From a virus: DNA of 38,789 bases. The notes under the pieces are model-generated. The model did not search any database. It saw nothing but the letters and a program-made list of their open reading frames with translations, and was not told where the DNA came from. The stretch is from positions 1 to 38,789 of IMG/VR virus record IMGVR_UViG_3300025687_000014; one strand, written 5' to 3'. Positions 30,891 through 38,410 of the stretch are shown in pieces. The first letter of the stretch is position 1. Every line of letters starts with the position of its first letter. The position numbers were made by a program, and so were the translations under genes.

Positions 30891-31364
30891 ATGACTACCG
30901 AAACAAAGCTAACTGATAGACAACAGATGTTCGCGAAAGAGTACGCATACTCAGGTAACGGTACTCAGTCAGCAAAGAATGCAGGGTACTCAGTTAACGG
31001 TGCTCACGTTACTGCTAGCCAACTACTAACTATTCCTAAGGTTAAACAAGAGATAGCACGTATCAGAGAACTGGAAGACTCTAAGAGAACCGTTGACCAG
31101 AACTTCGTAATCCAGAGACTTATACACTTCGCGACCAACGCAGAAGTCGAGTCCAACGCAGTACGCGCAACCGAACTATTAGGTAAACATCTCCGTATGT
31201 TCGTTGACGTATCTGAGTCCACAGTTCACCACGACACACAGCCGTTACAGCCGTTCACACTAGCCGAACTACTGGCACTGCGTGAACAGGCTCTCTCTGT
31301 GGACGCGAACACCCAAGACGGAGAGTTCAAGGTTCTCCCTGAGAGTAAACCGGCAGAAGATTAG
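30891..31364 (+). CDS. terS: Terminase small subunit
   Basis: 157 residues. The N-terminal half matches the Terminase_2 small subunit: LTDRQQMFAKEYAYSGNGTQ, SAKNAGYSVNGAHVTASQLL and IPKVKQEIARIRELE, an HTH DNA-binding unit that recognises the packaging site. A helical oligomerisation part follows (NAVRATELLGKHLRMFVD), and a C-terminal tail. It is alone in its direction: its neighbours on both sides run leftward, and terL is 2.3 kb away. Confidence 0.88.
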   Translation: MTTETKLTDRQQMFAKEYAYSGNGTQSAKNAGYSVNGAHVTASQLLTIPKVKQEIARIRELEDSKRTVDQNFVIQRLIHFATNAEVESNAVRATELLGKHLRMFVDVSESTVHHDTQPLQPFTLAELLALREQALSVDANTQDGEFKVLPESKPAED

Positions 31365-31429
31365 TTCTCCGGTTCTCCCTGTTTCCCACTGTTTCCCAAG
31401 ACGTAGCGGTTAGAGAAGTTTTCAGACGC

Positions 31430-31458
31430 GAAAACGCCCACACTGGAAAGCATGGGCG
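31430..31458 (-). terminator. Leftward terminator between converging units
   Basis: CGCCCA (31435-31440) pairs with TGGGCG (31453-31458) around a 12-base loop. Read leftward it is followed by TTTTCG. It ends the three-gene operon from promoter D and sits just after terS. Confidence 0.6.
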
Positions 31459-31482
31459 CATCGGTTGGATTCGGTTGTTGGG

Positions 31483-31701
31483 CTAGGTTTGGATGTTGGC
31501 GAAGTCTCCGCGAAGTTCCTTGATTCGGTTTCGCATTTCGACCACCTTATTTTCAACTTCCAGGATGTCCGAGATATTGAGCGCACCAATGATGTGTGCA
31601 TTCTGTTCAAGGTCTAACAGCTGCCTAATCTCGTATGCGAGCGCATCTGCATTCATCATGAGCGTTCCGGTGTAGTCTCGGACTGTGGGGTGTACTGTCA
31701 T
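31483..31701 (-). CDS. Small helical early protein
   Basis: 72 residues from ATG 31701, with a start-associated sequence (31708-31717). Coiled-coil potential (NADALAYEIRQLLDLEQNAH, ILEVENKVVEMRNRIKELRG). Last gene of the mini-operon. No family recognised. Confidence 0.65.
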   Translation of the reverse strand: MTVHPTVRDYTGTLMMNADALAYEIRQLLDLEQNAHIIGALNISDILEVENKVVEMRNRIKELRGDFANIQT

Positions 31702-31730
31702 CTCAATTGCTCCAATCAATCGGCTGTTAA

Positions 31731-31943
31731 CTACTGTGGAATGTATGCCAGTTCGGCTTGGCAGTCGGTGCATGGCAGGTCGGCAGGTTCGCCAGTGATT
31801 ACGCTGCGTGTCAGGTCTCTAAGTTCCGCTCTGTGAGTCCAACACAGCACATCTTCAACACTGTTTCCATTGCTGGACTCCCACGATGTCCAGCGTAACT
31901 CTGTACCTGTACGGTCAATGCGTTTTTGGATGTAGTCCTTCAT
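31731..31943 (-). CDS. Small zinc-binding early protein
   Basis: 70 residues; start-associated sequence at 31952-31961. The arrangement CWTHRAEL...CTDCQAEL provides a zinc site. Basic N-terminus. No family recognised. Confidence 0.65.
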   Translation of the reverse strand: MKDYIQKRIDRTGTELRWTSWESSNGNSVEDVLCWTHRAELRDLTRSVITGEPADLPCTDCQAELAYIPQ

Positions 31944-31968
31944 ATCAGTTGTTCTCCAATCGTTCTAG

Positions 31969-32160
31969 TTAGTGTGACGCTGCGAAAGTGTCGTATTTTT
32001 GCATTAGCCCGAAGTGGTCATGGCACTCATCGGAGCAAAACGCTTTCCCGTTGTCAACTTGGAAAACTCCATCGTTGATGTCAGGGTAAGCGAAGTCAAT
32101 CCATCGCTTGCACTCTGCACACTGTCGGTAGTCGGTATCGTCGTACTGCTGGTAAGTCAT
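31969..32160 (-). CDS. Small zinc-ribbon early protein
   Basis: 63 residues from ATG 32160, with the start-associated sequence at 32167-32176. CAECKRW near 15 and CSDECHDH near 42 form a MYND/TRASH-like zinc unit. First gene after promoter D. Confidence 0.7.
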   Translation of the reverse strand: MTYQQYDDTDYRQCAECKRWIDFAYPDINDGVFQVDNGKAFCSDECHDHFGLMQKYDTFAASH

Positions 32161-32191
32161 TTCAATTTCTCCAATCAACTTGTGTTCATCT

Positions 32192-32220
32192 ATCGTTGCA
32201 TACCGTTATGCATCTGTCAA
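32192..32220 (-). promoter_or_regulatory. Leftward promoter D with palindromic operator
   Basis: Read leftward: TTGACA (32220-32215) with the operator GCATA-ACGG-TATGC (32211-32198) in the 17-base spacer. The -10 (AACGAT, or ACGATA one base further) is weak. It drives the mini-operon 32160-31483. Confidence 0.6.
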
Positions 32221-32667
32221 CAGGTAAACGGTACGAGTTGGCTCGGATTGCGTGTGGTTGCCGTGAGGTTGGCTGGCAACCTGGCTAGCTGGTCACTGGA
32301 AGACATGGGAACGGCAGAGGACACGGCACACTGAGGACTAGGGAGACATGATGACGATGGATGGCTGTGTGTGTGTGCTGGTGGTGGTGGTGGTGTGTGT
32401 GTGTTGGTGGGCGGGTATGTCTTGGCGGATGTTGGTTGTGATGTTGTTGTTAGCCCGTAAAAATTCCGCACCTAATTTTGAGACCTCTAGTTTTCCGCTG
32501 CCTGCCCGCTGTCTGCTAGAGTTCTGTGTGACCGTCTGAGGCGTTTGTGTGTTCTCCGTGGGCATTGTCCGTGCCTGGTTCCCCAGTTTGCTGCGCCTTG
32601 GGCGGTCTCTTTGTTTGCGGGACGTGCTAATGTGAGTTCACGGGACATGAAAGAGTGGGGATTATTT
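32221..32667. other. Gap with GT-rich tract, near the terminase genes
   Basis: No confident gene in 450 bases. Bases about 32367-32460 are almost only G and T on the plus strand, including runs of (GT)n and (GGT)n. A GGTTG/CAACC hairpin lies at 32267-32281, and an extended -10 candidate (TGCTAATGT) near 32627 precedes the gene at 32668. It may be a packaging or origin site. Confidence 0.5.
32348..32539 (+). CDS. Doubtful membrane-like reading frame in the GT-rich tract
   Basis: 63 residues; the translation begins with a Cys/Val/Trp run that follows from the GT repeat itself. An AGGGAG site is near the double ATG. It could be a small membrane protein, but the composition is what a GT repeat gives in any frame. 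Confidence 0.2.
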   Translation: MMTMDGCVCVLVVVVVCVCWWAGMSWRMLVVMLLLARKNSAPNFETSSFPLPARCLLEFCVTV

Positions 32668-32928
32668 ATGTTGGACAGGTTTGAGTTAGAGCGTTGGGTT
32701 AAAGACATTGATGACCGATTGCGTCGTTTAGAAGACTCGCCTGATCGTTCTGAGAACCGCTGTTTTGAGCCTTTTATGTCTAATGGTGTGTTCACTCCAT
32801 GCAACAACACCCTTGGCTGGCACAACCGTCCTGATGTTTACCACCCATTTAACGAGTCTTTGAGTGATGCTGTTTCTGCGTGGGGCGAACTTATGGGGCA
32901 GGAAAAGCCCACTGATGCCGTAGAATAA
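32668..32928 (+). CDS. Hypothetical first late protein
   Basis: 86 residues from ATG 32668, with GTGGGG seven bases upstream; ATG 32647 would add seven residues but has no site. N-terminal helix (RFELERWVKDIDDRLRRLED) and a polar part with two Cys. First gene of the terL operon. No family recognised. Confidence 0.55.
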   Translation: MLDRFELERWVKDIDDRLRRLEDSPDRSENRCFEPFMSNGVFTPCNNTLGWHNRPDVYHPFNESLSDAVSAWGELMGQEKPTDAVE

Positions 32929-32935
32929 CCCCGTT

Positions 32936-33088
32936 ATGTCTACTCAGATACCAATATGTGTTGCGTGTGAGAAGAAGCGGTACGACTTGTACCAGATAGA
33001 TGCTTTGCAAGACGAGTGGTTGTGTGAGGACTGTCTGGATGCGACTGTGTTGACTCACATGATGTTGACTGATGGAGAGCAAGAGTGA
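32936..33088 (+). CDS. Small zinc-ribbon protein
   Basis: 50 residues with CVAC (8-11) and CEDC (30-33), a simple four-cysteine zinc ribbon. Its stop overlaps the next start (GTGA). Confidence 0.65.
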   Translation: MSTQIPICVACEKKRYDLYQIDALQDEWLCEDCLDATVLTHMMLTDGEQE

Positions 33089-33228
33089 CTGATTTCTCTG
33101 TTTCCTCTGTGGACACGTTTCAGATGCCACGGTCTACGAGATTCCCGCAGTGTTCCGAGCAGCCGTGTATTTACCATGTTTACAAGAACGGACGTTGCAA
33201 AAAACATCAAGAGAACAACGATGGATGA
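33085..33228 (+). CDS. Small Cys/His-containing protein
   Basis: 47 residues from GTG 33085. Three Cys and two His in QCSEQPCIYH and RCKKH suggest one zinc site. Both ends overlap neighbours. Confidence 0.55.
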   Translation: MTDFSVSSVDTFQMPRSTRFPQCSEQPCIYHVYKNGRCKKHQENNDG

Positions 33229-33424
33229 ACTCCAGAAGATCATCGACACGGGAGTTCTTGAAGTAAAAGATGGGGATTACTACACAATTACACTTCAATT
33301 CGATGAAGAAGAATGGGAGCAGGTTTCGGAGTTATACAAAATATTTCCAGCGGAACCTACTTCAGATTGGATGAAGGACTTAATTCTTGGTAAACGCCGT
33401 ATCTACAAGCATCCAGAACCATGA
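33221..33424 (+). CDS. Small acidic protein
   Basis: 67 residues from ATG 33221, overlapping the previous stop. MDELQKIIDTGVLEVKDGDY, then YTITLQFDEEEWEQVSELYK: a small alpha/beta protein. Stop overlaps the next start (ATGA). Confidence 0.6.
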   Translation: MDELQKIIDTGVLEVKDGDYYTITLQFDEEEWEQVSELYKIFPAEPTSDWMKDLILGKRRIYKHPEP

Positions 33425-33654
33425 AAATTACCCTTCTTAAATACTGTGATGTGATCGTCGAAGATCATTACGGTGTTGGCTTTCACAAATACGGACCGGC
33501 AACATCTTGTTTACTCCGTTCTCTTATGTCCATGAAGAACAGTGATTACAACTTAGTGAATCTCGACCGTAAACGATGGGATGAGGCTAGCACCGAACAA
33601 GAAGATGGCTCAATGCTTTTGAGTTGCGGGTGTAAGTATCAGGAAACCGCGTAG
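33421..33654 (+). CDS. Small hypothetical protein before terL
   Basis: 77 residues; ATGA overlap with the preceding gene. Mixed alpha/beta with CGCKYQ at the end. No family recognised. Confidence 0.6.
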   Translation: MKITLLKYCDVIVEDHYGVGFHKYGPATSCLLRSLMSMKNSDYNLVNLDRKRWDEASTEQEDGSMLLSCGCKYQETA

Positions 33655-33666
33655 TAAACTCTGAGA

Positions 33667-35184
33667 ATGGCGACTGAGACACCGACTTATACAGTACGTG
33701 ACCTAGAGCGAGAGATCGTTTCTAGGTCTTTTGTTCATTTTCTGGAACACGTAAAACTGCTCGACCCGCCTACTGCCACATCTCAGGGCGGAATTATCCA
33801 ACTGAAACTGTGGAAGCACATCAAAGAAGCCGCTGTTTTACTGGCTGGCTCCGATACTGAAGACCCGAAGAGACTCATCTCTGTACTCAAAAGCCGCCAG
33901 ATTGGGTGGTCGTGGATTCTGGCTGCGTATGCCACGTGGAAAGCCCAGTACCACGAAGGCGCAAACGTACTTATCTTCTCGCAAGGACAACTTGAATCCA
34001 GCGTGTTCCTTGGCAAGTGCAAGACCATCATGGAAAACTTGCCTCCGCATTTGCAAACTGGCACTGGTCGGTCGAACGACACCACAGTTACGTTCCCGTC
34101 CATGAAATCCAAGATTACCGCACTGCCGTCAACTGAGAATGCGGGTCGTGGTGAGACTGCAACGCTTGTAATTCAAGACGAAGCGGACTTTCACGAGAAC
34201 CTGGAACTGAACTACGCAGCCATCAAGCCAACAATTGACCGTGGCGCACAACTGATTCAGGTCTCAACGATCAACAAAAAGACCGCTGGCTCTCTATTTA
34301 AAGAGATTTACCGTAATTCCGAGACAAACGGCTTCCACAAAGTGTTTCACGGCTGGCGCAGTGTCCCAGACAGAGACGACGAGTGGCACGCACGGGTGAA
34401 GAAAGAGGCTCCAACCTCTGAGGGCATGACTCCTGAACTCTACATGGAGCAGGAACACCCAGAGACTGAAGAAGAAGCATTACGTCCAACACGGGCAATG
34501 GCTGCATTCGACACAGATGCACTTGAATCTATGCAGAATGACGCTAAAGACCCTGTTGAAACGAGAAATGGGGTGGTCAATATCTACCAGAAGCCTGCTG
34601 TCGGGAAGCGGTATGCGGCTGGAACGGACACTTCCCACGGAACAGGAAACGACTATGCAACTACCGCTATCATTGATGTTGAAACTGGTTACGTGGTTGC
34701 CGATGTTGATTCTCAAACGCTTGCTCCAGAGCATCTTGCCCAGGAATCCGTTCGGCTCCTTGAAGACTACGGCAATCCGATCTGGGCTATCGAAGATAAC
34801 GACTGGGGTCAACTCACAATCGACAAAGCGAGAGACCTCAAATACCCAAGACTCTACGAAAGGCGTAATCCCAACGGTCAACCTTCAGGAAGGGTTGGTT
34901 GGCATACGGATTCCCGCTCTCGCCCGCTTCTCTGGGGTGAGCTTATCGAAGCTGTTCGAGAAAGATTGATTACAATTCCCTCTAAAAACGGGCTTTCACA
35001 GTTCTCAACCGTCATCAGAAACCCTGATAAGGACGGTCGCATCGAAGCAATGGTCGGCACACATGATGACTACCCTATGGCAGTTGGGTTAGCATGGCAG
35101 ATGCGGAAAGAGGCATATCATCAAGATTCCAAGATCAAAGTTATCTCTCGGAAAGAAAGACTTCGCAGGCTAGGCAAACTCTAA
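33667..35184 (+). CDS. terL: Terminase large subunit
   Basis: 505 residues. ATPase domain: Walker A variant KSRQIGWS (75-82), Walker B LVIQDEAD (167-174) with catalytic Glu172, coupling motif QVST (198-201). RNase-H-like nuclease: GTDTSHG (319-325, Asp321), WAIEDND (373-379, Glu376) and THDDYPMAVGLA (465-476, Asp467/468). The Walker A lacks Gly-Lys but has the upstream Lys typical of this terminase class. The enzyme pumps and cuts DNA at the portal. Start ATG 33667; the portal begins at the base after its stop. Confidence 0.97.
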   Translation: MATETPTYTVRDLEREIVSRSFVHFLEHVKLLDPPTATSQGGIIQLKLWKHIKEAAVLLAGSDTEDPKRLISVLKSRQIGWSWILAAYATWKAQYHEGANVLIFSQGQLESSVFLGKCKTIMENLPPHLQTGTGRSNDTTVTFPSMKSKITALPSTENAGRGETATLVIQDEADFHENLELNYAAIKPTIDRGAQLIQVSTINKKTAGSLFKEIYRNSETNGFHKVFHGWRSVPDRDDEWHARVKKEAPTSEGMTPELYMEQEHPETEEEALRPTRAMAAFDTDALESMQNDAKDPVETRNGVVNIYQKPAVGKRYAAGTDTSHGTGNDYATTAIIDVETGYVVADVDSQTLAPEHLAQESVRLLEDYGNPIWAIEDNDWGQLTIDKARDLKYPRLYERRNPNGQPSGRVGWHTDSRSRPLLWGELIEAVRERLITIPSKNGLSQFSTVIRNPDKDGRIEAMVGTHDDYPMAVGLAWQMRKEAYHQDSKIKVISRKERLRRLGKL

Positions 35185-37173
35185 ATGGCAGCATTAAAGC
35201 GAGATGAAGCGAAAATCCAGCGAATTCTTGAGCGGGTAGACCGCAAAGAACAAGTATTCCTGAAACGTACTGAAATCATGGACGATGAGTACGCATGGGG
35301 CTGGCGAAACGAACGTTTCAAGCCAAGTGCCGTAGAAGGAATTCGCCAAGAAGATGCTGTCACAACGAACTATCCGAAGATTCTCGCACGAAAAGTCTCC
35401 AATCTCGTAGGTTTTGCCGACCGAATTATTCGCGTTGAAGACGATGCCGACAACGAGAACTTCAGAGACCAGAACAACGCAACTGAACGCCTCGCAATCG
35501 GAATGCTGGCAAACGCAGATGAACGCCTAGAAAACTCAGGCATGGCATCCACCGTTCAGGGCATGAATGCGTGGTTTGGAACTGTCCGTGGCGCGTGGAT
35601 TGCTACTCGTGCCGTGCTTATTAAGGACGAAAACGGCAACACCATAGAAGATATTGTCCCGATTGACCCTCGAAACATCGTGTTTGAGAAGGGGCGAGGC
35701 GAACCACTGTGGGCAGCTATTGTCACACAGCGTTCCAAGCAAGACATCCGTGACGAATATCCTAAATTTAAGTTTGATTCCGAAGACCCAGTACGAAACA
35801 CCGACGACGATAACGATGAAAACGTGCGCGTCGTGGACTACTACTGGAAAGGAACGCAAAAAGACGGCTCAAAACTCAATGGCAAGTACCTGAACGCTGT
35901 CATCATTGACAACCAGTTTGCAAAGCAGCCAACTGACACCCATGCAGAAAAGTTCCCAGTTGTCATTCGGTTGATCGGGAACAATCCTGGAGTGATGAAC
36001 TACACGCTCAATGACGACATCCAAGGTGTTCGTGATATTCCCGGCATCGAAGACGTTGGTGACAGCGTGTTTGCCGCTCTCAAGCACACCAAGCCGCAAG
36101 TAGACCGCCTTGCCTCGTACCGTATGGCACTCACAGCCAAGCGGGTTCAGGGAACGATGAAGGTCTTTTCTCGTGACGGAACGAAAGAGTTTGACCAAGA
36201 CCCGTTCGAGTCCGGTGGCGAGTTGAATCTGTCAACTGATAACAACGAGAACGTAGAACTACTCCCAGTTGCACAACTAACGGCAGACACCGCTGCACTG
36301 GAAGCGGAACTTAGACTCGATGAATCCAACGCCGGTCTCTCAGAAGCAGGACTCGGAAGACTTGGAGTGCCTGTATCCGGTGCTGCACTGGACATCATTA
36401 CGCAGTCAGACGCAGAAGTTGCCGCTCCGTACATCAAGGCAGTCGAATCACTGCTACTTGGTGTTCTGGAAAACCTGATTTCTCAATACGAAACAGGCAA
36501 GTACAAGACGATTCAGGTACGTGGTAAAACTCACACAGATATTCCATTCAATCGACCTATTTCCCCAGATGACATCAAGGGGCATAACCGCATCTCAGTT
36601 CAACTGGTTCAGGTTCAGCCACACGATGACGTTGCACTCTGGCAGGCAGCACAACTTGCGTCTACCCCAGATGCTCAAGGCATGGCACTTGTCTCCAAGC
36701 AATACGCCGCAACAAAGATTGCTCGTGTTCAGGACTACGACCAAGAGAAAACCCGCATGTTTGCAGCGCAGGCACGAATGTCCAGCCCTGCTGCAATGTG
36801 GCTGACTCAACTGGAAGCAGCGCACAGAACCGGCAACGAAGAAGTCGTGGCGTTTGTAGAATCAGAACTGCAACGTGCGCTGGAGCAGCAGTACATGGAA
36901 GACCAAGCGCGAAAATTTGCGTTTATGCAGGCAATAGGACAAAACCCGTTGCAGGCAGCAGCAGACGGTATGGGTGGTGCGCCTAACGGAGCGTCACCTA
37001 ACGGTGTCTCTTCTCAAGTAGACCCGACATCTGCTACAGTAGGGTTAGATTCAGCGGTGTTTCCGCAAGCAGGAAGACCTGGCGTAAGCCGTGAGCCGTC
37101 ACGAGATGCAGGCTTCAACACGATAGCACCAAGGAATACAGCAGAAGCAGCAGGCTTAGAGCCGAACGTATAG
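35185..37173 (+). CDS. Portal protein
   Basis: 662 residues, directly after terL. N-terminal helical region (VDRKEQVFLKRTEIMDDEYA), a core with IVPIDPRNIVFEKGRGEP and WAAIVTQRSKQDIRDEYP, a long stem/crown helix region (TAALEAELRLDESNAGLSEAG) and the segment GRLGVPVSGAALDIITQS. The C-terminal 100 residues are Gln/Ala-rich barrel-like helices followed by a disordered Gly/Pro/Asn tail. Length and layout fit podovirus-type portals. The dodecameric ring is the DNA channel for packaging and ejection. Confidence 0.88.
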   Translation: MAALKRDEAKIQRILERVDRKEQVFLKRTEIMDDEYAWGWRNERFKPSAVEGIRQEDAVTTNYPKILARKVSNLVGFADRIIRVEDDADNENFRDQNNATERLAIGMLANADERLENSGMASTVQGMNAWFGTVRGAWIATRAVLIKDENGNTIEDIVPIDPRNIVFEKGRGEPLWAAIVTQRSKQDIRDEYPKFKFDSEDPVRNTDDDNDENVRVVDYYWKGTQKDGSKLNGKYLNAVIIDNQFAKQPTDTHAEKFPVVIRLIGNNPGVMNYTLNDDIQGVRDIPGIEDVGDSVFAALKHTKPQVDRLASYRMALTAKRVQGTMKVFSRDGTKEFDQDPFESGGELNLSTDNNENVELLPVAQLTADTAALEAELRLDESNAGLSEAGLGRLGVPVSGAALDIITQSDAEVAAPYIKAVESLLLGVLENLISQYETGKYKTIQVRGKTHTDIPFNRPISPDDIKGHNRISVQLVQVQPHDDVALWQAAQLASTPDAQGMALVSKQYAATKIARVQDYDQEKTRMFAAQARMSSPAAMWLTQLEAAHRTGNEEVVAFVESELQRALEQQYMEDQARKFAFMQAIGQNPLQAAADGMGGAPNGASPNGVSSQVDPTSATVGLDSAVFPQAGRPGVSREPSRDAGFNTIAPRNTAEAAGLEPNV

Positions 37174-37183
37174 AGATTTAACG

Positions 37184-38056
37184 ATGCAGATATTTTCATT
37201 CTTACACCCTGAACTCGGCATTGTTTTTATAAAGGCTAATTCGCGAGAGGAAGCCCAGAGAGCGGGACAGGCTGCTCTTGGTTCAAACCTTACTTTTAGA
37301 CAATCTGGCAGAACCATCGAAGATGCGAGACAGGCAACTGGTGCAAGGCTTTACGGTGTTAGAAATGATGGCGCGCTAATAACTAGCGGAACTGCTGGTG
37401 TAACGAACGGTCAAGACAACCCAAACATGGTTGACTTCTTTACAAACCTGTCGTCTGCTAAATCTTCTCTTAATGCTGTTCCACCTCGAAATACGTTAGA
37501 ACCTCCTACGTTCCCAATAGAGGAAGACATCGAACGATTTGAGTTTGGTCCTGCGTTTGAGCGAGCGTTGCGTCAGGGCGGCGTGAACATTGGTGCTGGC
37601 GGCGGTCTTCTTGGCGCACAAACACGAGCAGCACAACAGCCACTATTCTCACGATTCTTCGGCACAGAGGCATTACGATCTGGCGGAGACCCAGTTGACC
37701 CGACGATTGCAGAGCCTTCTTTTCAGAACTTCATCGCCCAGAACCTACAGGGCGGTTCACTACTTGGTCGTCAGGGAGCGCAGCAGGCTCGTGACTTGCT
37801 GACACAGGCGCAGGGTTTCAGGCAGTTTGGCGAAGAGCAACTTCCGACTTTACTTGCTGGTAGCTTCTTAAACCCTGCAACAACTGAGCAAGGGCTAAAT
37901 CTTGCCAACATTGCCCGTGAAGCTGCGCGCACAAGGTTTGGCTCACTGTCACGATTCCTGCCATCAGCATATGATTTATCACAGTCGTATTTGTCTCAAG
38001 AACGCCCCACTAGAGGCACGTTCGCAGACTTTTTGAATGAGAGAATCTTCGGGTAA
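37184..38056 (+). CDS. Putative ejection or head protein
   Basis: 290 residues. Residues 1-60 form a small domain (IVFIKANSREEAQRAGQAAL). The rest is Phe/Arg/Gln-rich with Gly segments (GGVNIGAGGGLLGAQTRAAQ) and ends SYLSQERPTRGTFADFLNER. The ending resembles that of the next gene (ISQGQEPITFTDFLNND). Placed between portal and the giant protein, it may be one of a set injected with the DNA. Confidence 0.55.
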   Translation: MQIFSFLHPELGIVFIKANSREEAQRAGQAALGSNLTFRQSGRTIEDARQATGARLYGVRNDGALITSGTAGVTNGQDNPNMVDFFTNLSSAKSSLNAVPPRNTLEPPTFPIEEDIERFEFGPAFERALRQGGVNIGAGGGLLGAQTRAAQQPLFSRFFGTEALRSGGDPVDPTIAEPSFQNFIAQNLQGGSLLGRQGAQQARDLLTQAQGFRQFGEEQLPTLLAGSFLNPATTEQGLNLANIAREAARTRFGSLSRFLPSAYDLSQSYLSQERPTRGTFADFLNERIFG

Positions 38057-38395
38057 ATGACTACGCCTATAGACATATTCGATGTTCTTTCGGATACCAG
38101 AGAAGGACGGCAGATAGGCTTCCAGACGATTCTGGACAGTCTTTCACGCCAACAGCGTTCTCCCGTCACCCAGTTCAACCGCCCGTTCGTAAGTAACTTG
38201 TTCCCGTCAATCGAGAACGAGTTCTTTGGCGCACTGGGAAACCGGATTTCTCAGGGACAGGAACCGATTACGTTTACTGATTTCCTGAACAACGACTTCA
38301 ATTTGCAACGCCGAATCAGGCGCACGCCGTCACAGCAAATTGGCTCAAGCATTTCACGGCTTACATCACCAGCCAGATTCCTTTTTTCGCAGTAG
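38057..38395 (+). CDS. Small putative ejection or head protein
   Basis: 112 residues, basic, Phe/Arg/Gln-rich; shares with the preceding protein the pattern Ser-Gln-x-x-Pro-x-x-Phe-x-Asp-Phe-Leu-Asn. Possibly derived from it by partial duplication. Starts right after the previous stop (TAAATG). Confidence 0.5.
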   Translation: MTTPIDIFDVLSDTREGRQIGFQTILDSLSRQQRSPVTQFNRPFVSNLFPSIENEFFGALGNRISQGQEPITFTDFLNNDFNLQRRIRRTPSQQIGSSISRLTSPARFLFSQ

Positions 38396-38410
38396 TCAGG
38401 GAGGTACATA

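Larger units (their letters stand above)
25408..32176 (-). repeat. Eleven dispersed start-associated sequences
   Basis: The leftward sequence GATTGGAGAA recurs just before starts at 25408-25417, 26230-26239, 27284-27293 (variant), 29521-29530 (variant), 29714-29723, 30100-30109, 30380-30389, 30593-30602 (variant), 31708-31717 (variant), 31952-31961 and 32167-32176. It ends in the Shine-Dalgarno GGAG, six to ten bases before the start, but GATT upstream of it is equally conserved. Confidence 0.85.

Noticed and set aside
30891-31364. Temperate lifestyle with an immunity region near the divergent promoters
   Set aside because: No integrase, attachment site or large repressor is seen; the shared operators can equally serve lytic timing.
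33667-35184. Terminase with a broken Walker A
   Set aside because: The variant Lys-x-Arg-Gln-x-Gly-x-Ser without Gly-Lys is normal for many phage large terminases.
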